The notes below the pieces were generated by a model. That model was given only the letters and a program-made list of their open reading frames with translations. It was not told where the DNA came from and did not search any database. A DNA stretch of 5,770 bases from Phycisphaerales bacterium (lineage in GTDB: Bacteria; Planctomycetota; Phycisphaerae; Sedimentisphaerales; Anaerobacaceae): positions 1 through 5,770 of the forward strand of contig DSDB01000610.1 of assembly GCA_011057845.1 (NCBI GenBank), read 5' to 3'. Positions within the stretch are counted from its first letter, which is position 1, and every line of letters begins with the position of its first letter. A program made the translations under genes and the position numbers. Positions 1-5,650 of this stretch are shown here, one piece after another.

Positions 1-657
1 AAGGTCAACAACGGCACGGCCGGCTTCGCGGGCAAGATCGACTTCAACGCCGAGCCGCCCGTCCTGCAGACCCCGGGTCCCATGCAGATTGCCAAAGACG
101 TTCAGATCAACCCCGAGACAACCGCCAAACTGCTCCAATACGTCAACCCTATTTTCGCCAATGTCACTCTTATCAGCGGCGAGGCCAACTTCGACTGTGA
201 GAAGATGGTTATCCCGCTGGCCAAGGGCGAACCGAACGCCATCGAGGTCGCCGGGACGCTCGCCATCAACAACATCAACATCCGAGGCACGGGCCTGCTG
301 GGCCAGATCCTCTCGATCAGCCCCGCCGCGGCCCGAGGCGCGTACCTGACCGTGCACCCGACGGCGTTTACGGTCAAAGACAGTGTCATGCGGTACAAAG
401 ACAAGATGCAGATTGATTTTGGCGAGTATCCGTTCGACTTCACCGGGGCGATCAACATCGAGACCCTCGCCTTGGGCAATTACACCGTGACCACGCCCTA
501 TACGACCGACTTCAAGCCCGTTCGCTCCAGCCAGGCGGCGGGTGTCAAGCGCGTGGCGCTGCCCATCAGGGGCACGTTGGGCAATCCCAAGCTCGACACG
601 GATCGTTTTCTCCAACAACAGGCCCTCGGCGGGCTGCTGGACCGCCTGCTGAAGTAG
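1..657 (+). CDS. AsmA-like envelope protein, C-terminal fragment (5' end outside window)
   Basis: The frame is open from the first base to a TAG stop at 655-657 and gives 218 residues. The ATG at 82 is internal: the reading continues upstream in the same style (KVNNGTAGFAGKIDF), so this is the tail of a longer gene cut by the window edge. The protein is rich in short alternating beta-strand segments with no transmembrane helix. Near the end it has a strand-rich stretch followed by VALPIRGTLGNPKLD and a helical tail ending GGLLDRLLK. An 'I-x-G-T-L-x-N-P-K-L-D' block followed by a short amphipathic helix is typical of the C-terminus of AsmA/YhdP/TamB-type proteins. These are anchored in the inner membrane, span the periplasm and are linked to phospholipid transport or outer-membrane assembly. 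The family call is inferred from this ending and the beta-rich pattern; the N-terminal anchor cannot be seen. The downstream gene on the same strand is also an envelope protein. Confidence 0.75.
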   Translation, partial: KVNNGTAGFAGKIDFNAEPPVLQTPGPMQIAKDVQINPETTAKLLQYVNPIFANVTLISGEANFDCEKMVIPLAKGEPNAIEVAGTLAINNINIRGTGLLGQILSISPAAARGAYLTVHPTAFTVKDSVMRYKDKMQIDFGEYPFDFTGAINIETLALGNYTVTTPYTTDFKPVRSSQAAGVKRVALPIRGTLGNPKLDTDRFLQQQALGGLLDRLLK

Positions 658-667
658 AATACCGAGC

Positions 668-717
668 GCGGCGCACGTCGCCGCCGATGATGGTTGACAC
701 GGGCGCCGACGCCCGTG
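668..717 (+). terminator. Two tandem GC-rich stem-loops after the AsmA-like gene; possible terminator
   Basis: Eleven bases after the stop codon lies a perfect 6-bp stem, GCGGCG (668-673) and CGCCGC (679-684), with a 5-base loop. A perfect 8-bp stem follows, CACGGGCG (698-705) and CGCCCGTG (710-717), with loop CCGA. Both would be stable in RNA. Their place just after a stop codon suits transcription termination or protection of the 3' end. No run of T follows either stem, so a classical intrinsic terminator is not shown. The second stem could instead act as a DNA operator, because it sits between candidate -35 and -10 boxes. Confidence 0.4.
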
Positions 718-723
718 GATGAT
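694..723 (+). promoter_or_regulatory. Possible promoter for the YihY-family gene
   Basis: A consensus -35 box TTGACA lies at 694-699. A 4-of-6 match to the -10 box, GATGAT, lies at 718-723 after an 18-base spacer. The spacer is almost wholly made of the 8-bp inverted repeat at 698-717. It is upstream of the YihY-family start at 832, which would leave a leader of about 100 bases. The -10 is weak and the -35 overlaps the repeat, so this is a candidate only. Confidence 0.3.
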
Positions 724-762
724 AGGCCGTAACCGAAGCCGTACGGGCTGCGGGGTTGGTGT

Positions 763-790
763 GCGCCCGGCTTGCCGAACAGTCGGGCGC
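763..790 (+). repeat. Inverted repeat / stem-loop in the leader of the YihY-family gene
   Basis: GCGCCCGGCT (763-772) can pair with AGTCGGGCGC (781-790) to form a 10-bp stem with a single G-U pair and an 8-base loop, TGCCGAAC. It lies 41 bases before the chosen start codon. It also covers the in-frame TTG at 772, which speaks against that TTG being a start. Its role is unknown: it could be a leader structure that affects translation or elongation, or a third part of the terminator region. Confidence 0.45.
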
Positions 791-820
791 CGCGACCGGG
801 TTGTCCTTTGCGCGGAATGA

Positions 821-825
821 AAGGA
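821..825 (+). promoter_or_regulatory. Ribosome binding site deciding the YihY-family start
   Basis: AAGGA at 821-825 lies six bases before the ATG at 832, which is the ideal distance. The other in-frame choices, TTG at 772 and ATG at 817, have no comparable site. TCCTTT at 804-809 is complementary to AAAGGA at 820-825, so the site could be partly hidden in a 6-bp stem. Confidence 0.65.
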
Positions 826-831
826 AAGGTT

Positions 832-2208
832 ATGTTCGAGCGAATCGTCGCCGTGCCCAGGCAACTGCTGACCACACCGACGGCCCAGCTTGGCAAGCTC
901 GGCCGCTTCGCCGTCTTCCAGATCAAGCTCTGGTCCCACTGCGCCCGCCTGCTCCGCGCCAACCGCGCCGGCCAGCAGGCGGCGGCGCTGGCCTATCACA
1001 CCATCTTCGGCCTTGTGCCGCTGGCCATTGTCCTGTTGCTGATCTTCCAGCTCTTTCCCACGCACCAGGACATCGCCAACCGTATCCAGTATTTCACTTA
1101 CGAACAGCTCAACCTTACCTACGTCGAGGTCCCAGACCCGCGCGTCCCGGGCCAGATAATCCTCCTGACCGACTCCATCAACGAAATCGTCGGCGACTTC
1201 TTCAAGGGCGTCGGCACTGGATCCATCACGATTATCTCCGTCACGATCATCATCTGGGCCGCCATCGCCCTGCTCAATACCATTGAAAGGGCCTTCAACA
1301 ACATCTGGCACGTCAGCCGCGGCCGCAACCTCCTGCATCGAATCATCAACTACTGGGCCCTGCTGACGCTGGCGCCGCTGCTCATCGGCGTCGGCGTTTA
1401 CATCAGCGGACGTTTCGCCGTGGCGGATTATCTCAACAGAGACATCTTCGCCAAGACGGGACCCAGCCGATTCCTCTCGACATTCGCCCCCCTGCTCAGC
1501 GCCTATTTGATCGCCACGATCGCCTTGTTCCTGCTCTACTTTATCATGCCGAACACCAAGGTCAAGGCCAGGGCCGCCATTTCCGGCGCGCTGGTGGCCG
1601 CGGTGGTCTGGGTCGCCGCCAAGAACGCCTTCGGGTACTACCTGAGCGTCTCGAAGTTCTACCAGACCGTCTACGGCGTCCTGGCGTTGATCCCGCTGAG
1701 CGTTCTGGCCGTGTACATCACGTGGCTGATCGTCCTGTTCGGCCTGCAACTGACGTACACGACGCAGCATCTCAAGAGCCTCGATGCCGCCGAGATCGCC
1801 GCCGCCCGAAAGACCCATCGCCCGTTCATCGCCAATGACATTACGGTCATCAACATCCTGCGTCTGATCGCCGAGGCGTTCGAGCGTGGCAAACCGCCCA
1901 TCAAGGCGGAGACTATCTGCACGCAACTCGACCTACCGCCAGAGTTCGGCGACCTCATACTGCGCCACCTGGTCAGCGCCGGGCTGATCGTCCTGACCAG
2001 CGAACCCGCCAACGGCTACCTCCCGGCGAAAGCCCCCTCGGCTATGCGCCTGGCCGATGTCCTGCAAATCGTCGCCTCCATCGCCCTGGCCCAGAACGCG
2101 CCCGACCAGCCCGCCATCATCAACCGGATAGCCGAATCCCAAAGAGCCGCCCTCGCCGACCGTACCCTGCAACACGTCCTCGACAACCCTTCGCCGCCGG
2201 GTATCTGA
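832..2208 (+). CDS. YihY/BrkB-family inner-membrane protein with C-terminal winged-helix-like domain
   Basis: A 458-residue protein ending in TGA. Hydrophobic helices lie at about residues 53-75, 130-150, 173-193, 217-240, 247-268 and 281-308, the six-helix layout of the YihY/BrkB family. Family landmarks are visible: AALAYHTIFGLVPL (51-64), the FNNIWHV segment (155-161), and the YG-x-L-x-x-I-P block leading to a TWLIVLFGLQLTY segment (about 281-309). After the last helix comes a soluble tail. Residues about 332-400 alternate helices and a turn, including a segment of the form DLPPEFGDLILRHLVSAGLI, and resemble a winged-helix domain. Members were long labelled ribonuclease BN, but that activity belongs to ElaC/Rbn, so a nuclease name should not be used. 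The family's function is largely unsettled; E. coli YhjD has been linked genetically to lipid A export. The start at 832 was chosen for its ribosome site. An extension to ATG 817 or TTG 772 is possible but less likely. Confidence 0.9.
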   Translation: MFERIVAVPRQLLTTPTAQLGKLGRFAVFQIKLWSHCARLLRANRAGQQAAALAYHTIFGLVPLAIVLLLIFQLFPTHQDIANRIQYFTYEQLNLTYVEVPDPRVPGQIILLTDSINEIVGDFFKGVGTGSITIISVTIIIWAAIALLNTIERAFNNIWHVSRGRNLLHRIINYWALLTLAPLLIGVGVYISGRFAVADYLNRDIFAKTGPSRFLSTFAPLLSAYLIATIALFLLYFIMPNTKVKARAAISGALVAAVVWVAAKNAFGYYLSVSKFYQTVYGVLALIPLSVLAVYITWLIVLFGLQLTYTTQHLKSLDAAEIAAARKTHRPFIANDITVINILRLIAEAFERGKPPIKAETICTQLDLPPEFGDLILRHLVSAGLIVLTSEPANGYLPAKAPSAMRLADVLQIVASIALAQNAPDQPAIINRIAESQRAALADRTLQHVLDNPSPPGI

Positions 2209-2237
2209 CAAGAACCGTGTTGCCTGCGGGCGGAAAA

Positions 2238-2243
2238 TATAAT
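2238..2243 (+). promoter_or_regulatory. Isolated consensus -10 box (possible distal accB promoter)
   Basis: TATAAT, a full consensus -10, occurs at 2238-2243 within an A-rich patch about 30 bases after the YihY-family stop codon. No good -35 box sits at the right distance: the nearest TTG-type hexamer, TTGCCT at 2220-2225, is only 12 bases away. It could be a second, upstream start point for accBC. A chance match is also possible. Confidence 0.25.
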
Positions 2244-2309
2244 GGAATCTGACGACGGCATCGACTGGATTCGGTCGCTTCGCGTGTTGCAGGACCCCTC
2301 CGAAAACAG

Positions 2310-2337
2310 TTGCGGCGGGCCGGTCGGAGGGTATACT
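2310..2337 (+). promoter_or_regulatory. Candidate accBC promoter with overlapping inverted repeat
   Basis: A -10 box TATACT (2332-2337, 5 of 6 consensus) lies 16 bases after TTGCGG (2310-2315, 3 of 6). It has the same -10 and the same spacing as the stronger lysA promoter on the other strand. The predicted start of transcription near 2344 would give a leader of about 40 bases before accB. A perfect 7-bp inverted repeat, CCCTCCG (2296-2302) and CGGAGGG (2325-2331), flanks the -35 and abuts the -10. This is a suitable place for a repressor or activator to bind. The leader itself has a small stem at 2350-2355 and 2360-2365, just before the ribosome site. Confidence 0.45.
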
Positions 2338-2384
2338 GATGTGGAAACTGAGCCCGGCAGGGTTCTCTCGGAAAGGACGAGACG

Positions 2385-2861
2385 ATGTCGGACAAGGACC
2401 ACGACATACAACGAATACAGATGCTTCTGGACATCATGAAGGCCAACGACCTGGCGGAGTTGGAGATCAAGCACGGGGATGACAAGATCGTCCTGCGGCG
2501 CCAGCAGCCCCAGCCAACGATCTACGCCGCCCAGGCCATGCACCCGGCCGCCGCGGCGCCCGCGGCGTCTGTGGCCGGTCAGAATTCGGCCGGCGGTGCG
2601 GCCCCGCCGGTCGAGCAGAACCTCGTGGCCATTACCTCGCCCATTGTGGGCACGTTTTATGGCACACCCAGTCCGGACGCCGACCCCTTTGTCGAGGTCG
2701 GAACCGAGGTCGATTCCCAGACCGTCGTCTGCATCATCGAGGCGATGAAGGTCATGAATGAGATCAAGGCCGAGGTCAGCGGCGCCATCGCCGAGGTCTG
2801 CTGCACCAGCGGCCAGGCGGTCGAATACGGACAGGTGCTCTTCAGAGTTCGTCCCCATTAA
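2385..2861 (+). CDS. accB: Acetyl-CoA carboxylase biotin carboxyl carrier protein
   Basis: A 158-residue protein, close to the 156 of E. coli AccB. It carries biotin and shuttles carboxyl groups between biotin carboxylase and the carboxyltransferase in the cytoplasm, the first committed step of fatty acid synthesis. Residues 1-40 form a charged N-terminal part (IQRIQMLLDIMKANDLAELE). Residues about 42-79 are an Ala/Pro-rich flexible linker. Residues about 80-158 are the biotinyl domain. The biotin acceptor is Lys122 in EAMKVMNEI (codon 2748-2750). The TPSPDADPF segment (94-102) matches the protruding 'thumb' that marks true acetyl-CoA carboxylase carriers and is absent from many other biotin domains. 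The end, VEYGQVLFRVRP, is typical. AAGGA (2373-2377), seven bases before ATG, supports the start. It is followed by accC after 36 bases, so the two are surely co-transcribed. Confidence 0.97.
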   Translation: MSDKDHDIQRIQMLLDIMKANDLAELEIKHGDDKIVLRRQQPQPTIYAAQAMHPAAAAPAASVAGQNSAGGAAPPVEQNLVAITSPIVGTFYGTPSPDADPFVEVGTEVDSQTVVCIIEAMKVMNEIKAEVSGAIAEVCCTSGQAVEYGQVLFRVRPH

Positions 2862-2897
2862 CGCCGGTTCGGCAAAGGGCATTCAGCGGGCAACCCT

Positions 2898-4238
2898 ATG
2901 CTTTCAAGAGTACTCATAGCCAATCGCGGGGAGATTGCCCTGCGTATCATCCGGGCCTGCCGCGAGATGGGGATCGAAACCGTGGCCGTCTACAGTGAGG
3001 CGGACCGAGCGGCCCCGTACCTCAAGCTGGCCGATGAGGCGGTGTGCATTGGCCCGGCCGAGTGCGCCGCCAGCTATCTCAACATCCCGCGGATTATCAG
3101 CGCCGCCGAAATCACCGCCGCCGAGGCCATCCATCCCGGCTATGGGTTCCTCGCCGAGAACATCAACTTCGCCCGGATATGCGCCGATTGCGGCATCACA
3201 TTTGTCGGTCCGGGCGTCGAGGCGATGAGGCTGCTGGGCGACAAGGTGGCGGCCCGCGAGGTGGCAAGGAACGCCAAGGTCCCGGTCGTGCCCGGCTCCG
3301 ACGGGGCCATCAAGGACGAGAAGGAAGCCCTCAAACTGGCTGAGAAGATCGGCTACCCGGTAATCGTCAAGGCGGCCGCCGGCGGCGGCGGACGCGGTAT
3401 GAGGGTGGTGCATAACGATATGGGGCTGCGCAGCGGCCTGGCGGCGGCGAAGGCCGAGGCCGAGGCCGCATTCGGCGACGACTGTGTCTATCTGGAGAAG
3501 TTCATTGTCGAACCGCGGCATGTCGAGGTCCAGGTCATGGCCGACGCCGCCGGAAACGCCGTGCACTTCTACGAGCGGGATTGTTCGATCCAGCGCCGCC
3601 ATCAGAAGATGATCGAGGAATCCCCCTGCCCGGTGCTTGATGAGCCGACGCGAGAGAAGCTCTGCGAGGCGGCGCTTCGACTGATCAGGCAGTCCAACTA
3701 CGTCAGCGCCGCCACCGTGGAGTTCCTCGTGGACAAGGACAAGCAGTTCTATTTCATCGAGGCCAACACCCGCATCCAGGTCGAGCACCCCGTCACCGAA
3801 ATGGTCACGGGCCACGACCTGATCAAATGGCAACTGCGCATCGCCGGCGGCGAGACGATCAACATCCGGCAGGAGGACATCCGCCTGCGGGGCGTCGCCA
3901 TGGAATGCCGGATCAACGCCGAGGACCCGCAGAACAACTTTTCTCCGTGCCCTGGCCGTATCGACGCGTACATCGTGCCGGGGGGGTTCGGCGTGCGGGT
4001 CGATGCCTTCGTGCATCAGGGCTGGACCATCTCGCCCAACTACGATTCCATGATCGCCAAGCTCATTGTGCACCAGAACACGCGAGCCGAGGTGATCGAG
4101 ACCATGAAGCGGGCCCTTCGGGAATTCGTCATCGAGCCGGTCAAGACGACCATCCCGGCCTGTCTGGAGATCCTCTCGCACAACCTGTTCGTCAAGAACA
4201 AGATCGACACGGGATTCGTGGAGCGGACCCTCTTCTAG
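2898..4238 (+). CDS. accC: Biotin carboxylase subunit of acetyl-CoA carboxylase
   Basis: A 446-residue protein, full length against 449 in E. coli. It uses ATP and bicarbonate to carboxylate the biotin on AccB. The N-terminal nucleotide-fold domain begins MLSRVLIANRGEIALRIIRA. The ATP-grasp part has Lys116 in LLGDK, Lys158 in YPVIVKAA, and the glycine-rich lid AGGGGRGM at 161-168. Further on come ERDCSIQRRHQK (226-237), metal ligands Glu275 and Glu288, Asn290, Arg292, Glu296 in the NTRIQVEHPVTE block, and the catalytic Arg338 in CRINAEDP. All catalytic residues known for the family are present. Residue 289 is Ala, where E. coli has Met (FIEMN). The start has only a modest ribosome site (GCGGG at 2886-2890), but the N-terminus matches the family exactly. 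The 36-base gap after accB holds a short GCCG/CGGC stem. Standing alone without biotin-ligase, acyl or carboxyltransferase domains, this is the multi-subunit type of enzyme; accA and accD must lie elsewhere. Confidence 0.97.
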   Translation: MLSRVLIANRGEIALRIIRACREMGIETVAVYSEADRAAPYLKLADEAVCIGPAECAASYLNIPRIISAAEITAAEAIHPGYGFLAENINFARICADCGITFVGPGVEAMRLLGDKVAAREVARNAKVPVVPGSDGAIKDEKEALKLAEKIGYPVIVKAAAGGGGRGMRVVHNDMGLRSGLAAAKAEAEAAFGDDCVYLEKFIVEPRHVEVQVMADAAGNAVHFYERDCSIQRRHQKMIEESPCPVLDEPTREKLCEAALRLIRQSNYVSAATVEFLVDKDKQFYFIEANTRIQVEHPVTEMVTGHDLIKWQLRIAGGETINIRQEDIRLRGVAMECRINAEDPQNNFSPCPGRIDAYIVPGGFGVRVDAFVHQGWTISPNYDSMIAKLIVHQNTRAEVIETMKRALREFVIEPVKTTIPACLEILSHNLFVKNKIDTGFVERTLF

Positions 4239-4271
4239 CGGTGGCGGCGGTTGTCCGCAATGCTTTTCACG
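4223..4271 (+). terminator. Weak candidate terminator between convergent accC and lysA
   Basis: The 40 bases between the two stop codons contain a 4-bp stem GCGG (4247-4250) and CCGC (4255-4258) with loop TTGT, followed five bases later by TTTT. An alternative 6-bp pairing joins GCGGAC (4223-4228), in the end of accC, with GTCCGC (4253-4258). The two pairings exclude each other. Either could help stop transcription leaving accC. Neither is strong, and nothing similar with a T run exists for the minus strand. Convergent transcripts may overlap here. Confidence 0.22.
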
Positions 4272-4278
4272 CGCCCTC

Positions 4279-5556
4279 TCAGCGTTCGAGGCTTACGAGG
4301 TCTTCGTAGGTCTCGCGGCGTCGGATAACGGTAAACACGTCGCCATCGGCGAGGACCTCCGGGGTTCGGCCGCGTGCGTTGTAGTTACTGGCCATGGTGA
4401 AGCCGTAGGCCCCGGCGGTGAAGGCCGCCAGCAGGTCGCCGCGGGCCAACGGCGGCAACGCACGGTCCTTCGCCAGGAAGTCGGCCCCTTCACAGATGGG
4501 CCCGACGACATCCACAACCTCAGTTCCCGGGATAGACAGGTTCTCATCGCGCCGGTCGGGGACGAATCGCTCGGCCGGTGCGACCGGCCAGATAAAATGA
4601 AACGCCTGGTACAGCGACGGACGAATCAGGTCGTTCATACCCGCATCGACGATGACGAATTTCTTCCCGCCCCCGGTCTTCGTATAGAGCACGCGCATCA
4701 GGAGTATCCCGGCATTGGCGCAGATACTCTTGCCCGGCTCGAGGATCAACCGAAGCCCCTTGCCCTCCAGCAGGGGAATCAGCCCCGCGGCGTAGTCCTC
4801 GGCCGATGGGACGGAGTCGGATACGTAATCCGCCCCGTACCCGCCGCCCAGGTCCAGCGCCTCGATGGCGTGTCCGCGGCGGCGCAGCTCCGCGATGACC
4901 GGCAGTATCTTCTTGACGGCGTCGACATACGGGTCGATGGTCTTGCCGCCGCTGCCCAGATGGACGTGCACGGCGCAGAGGCGGACATCCGGATTGGCCC
5001 CGTACGTGTCGAAGACCTTCAGCGCCCGCTCGATGTCCACGCCGAACTTCGTCTGCTTGCGGCCGGTGGCGGTGTACTTGTGCGTGCGGTAGTCCACATC
5101 GGGATTGACCCGCAGGGCCGCACGGGTTCTGCATCCGGCCTGCCCGGCCAGGCCGATCAGGTTCTCCAATTCCGCCTCGGACTCGATGTTGAAGTAGCCG
5201 ATGCCCGCGCGAAGGGCTTCGGTCATCTCGACATCGGTCTTGCCGACGCCGGCGTAGACGATGGTCTCCGGGCCAGCTCCGGCCTGCATGGCGCGGTACA
5301 ACTCGCCGCCGCTGACGACGTCAAATCCGCTGCCGGCCCCAGCCAAAAACCGCAGGATGTGGATGTTGCCGCATGCCTTGACGGAGAAACAGACCATGGT
5401 ATCCAGACGGCTGTAGGCCTTCTGGATCTTCCGCAGGTGGTCGAGAAAAGTGGCCTTGCTGTAGATGTAGACGGGGGTGCCGACGGCCGCGGCAATGGCC
5501 TCGACGGCGACGTCCTCGGCGTATAACTTCGATTGGCGGTAGTGGAAGAAGTCCAT
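4279..5556 (-). CDS. lysA: Diaminopimelate decarboxylase
   Basis: A 425-residue protein, close to E. coli's 420. It is a PLP enzyme that decarboxylates meso-diaminopimelate to L-lysine, the last step of the DAP pathway, in the cytoplasm. It has the fold-type III layout: an N-terminal barrel and a C-terminal beta domain. Lys60 in CFSVKACGN binds PLP. HVHLGSG follows at 197-203, then the phosphate-binding GGGYG (237-241), EPGKSICANAG (273-283), the substrate-side IRPSLY (311-316), Cys355-Glu356 in GPICEGAD, Tyr384 in AGAYGF, and SNYNARGR (390-397). The EPG motif is usually followed by Arg, here Lys276; CESGD is usual where CEGAD stands. The ATG start is firm, because an in-frame TAA lies four codons upstream and the N-terminus MDFFHYRQSKLYAEDV fits LysA. 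No Shine-Dalgarno sequence is visible before it. The related arginine and ornithine decarboxylases are less likely, given the overall length and the LysA-type end. Confidence 0.96.
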   Translation of the reverse strand: MDFFHYRQSKLYAEDVAVEAIAAAVGTPVYIYSKATFLDHLRKIQKAYSRLDTMVCFSVKACGNIHILRFLAGAGSGFDVVSGGELYRAMQAGAGPETIVYAGVGKTDVEMTEALRAGIGYFNIESEAELENLIGLAGQAGCRTRAALRVNPDVDYRTHKYTATGRKQTKFGVDIERALKVFDTYGANPDVRLCAVHVHLGSGGKTIDPYVDAVKKILPVIAELRRRGHAIEALDLGGGYGADYVSDSVPSAEDYAAGLIPLLEGKGLRLILEPGKSICANAGILLMRVLYTKTGGGKKFVIVDAGMNDLIRPSLYQAFHFIWPVAPAERFVPDRRDENLSIPGTEVVDVVGPICEGADFLAKDRALPPLARGDLLAAFTAGAYGFTMASNYNARGRTPEVLADGDVFTVIRRRETYEDLVSLER

Positions 5557-5593
5557 GGCAGCGTATTAGAAGTCGCATTTTTCGCTTACGGAA

Positions 5594-5610
5594 CGGCCCC
5601 CGACGGGCCG
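5594..5610 (-). repeat. Stem-loop in the lysA leader
   Basis: On the minus strand CGGCCC and GGGCCG form a perfect 6-bp stem with a 5-base loop GTCGG. It would lie at the start of the lysA leader RNA, just after the predicted transcription start near 5616. The leader is only about 60 bases, far too short for a lysine riboswitch (roughly 170 bases or more). The stem may stabilise the 5' end of the message or have no role. Confidence 0.35.
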
Positions 5611-5622
5611 AACGAACCGGTT

Positions 5623-5650
5623 AGTATACGCCTGCGCCGCCCTATTTCAA
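5623..5650 (-). promoter_or_regulatory. lysA promoter
   Basis: Reading the minus strand, TTGAAA (5650-5645, 5 of 6 to the -35 consensus) is followed after 16 bases by TATACT (5628-5623, 5 of 6 to the -10 consensus). Transcription should start near 5616, about 60 bases before the lysA ATG at 5556. This is the best housekeeping-sigma-type promoter in the window and is oriented to drive lysA alone. Confidence 0.65.

Noticed and set aside
82..84. ATG at 82 as a true gene start
   Set aside because: The frame is open to the window edge with matching protein character, and no ribosome site precedes this ATG.
687..722. Tiny frame of 11 codons in the first gap (MMVDTGADARG)
   Set aside because: There is no ribosome site before it and it is built mostly from the inverted repeat; its short length gives no support for coding.
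772..831. TTG at 772 as the start of the YihY-family protein
   Set aside because: It has no ribosome site, lies in the arm of a stem-loop, and would add a Pro/Arg-rich stretch unlike the family. The ATG at 832 has a well-placed AAGGA.
832..2208. Naming the YihY-family gene ribonuclease BN
   Set aside because: The old label for this family was an error: RNase BN activity belongs to ElaC, and this protein is an integral membrane protein with no nuclease motif.
2016..2882. Open frame of 288 codons on the minus strand across accB and the end of the YihY-family gene
   Set aside because: It covers two well-supported genes and a promoter region, and its translation shows no domain pattern.
2904..4181. 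Long open frame of 425 codons on the minus strand opposite accC
   Set aside because: It is a mirror of accC produced by GC-rich third positions. The translation is rich in Asp, His, Gly and Arg with no recognisable domain, while the plus strand encodes an unmistakable AccC.
4597..5526. Open frame of 309 codons on the plus strand inside lysA
   Set aside because: It is antisense to a full-length, motif-complete LysA, has low-complexity composition, and shows no family features.
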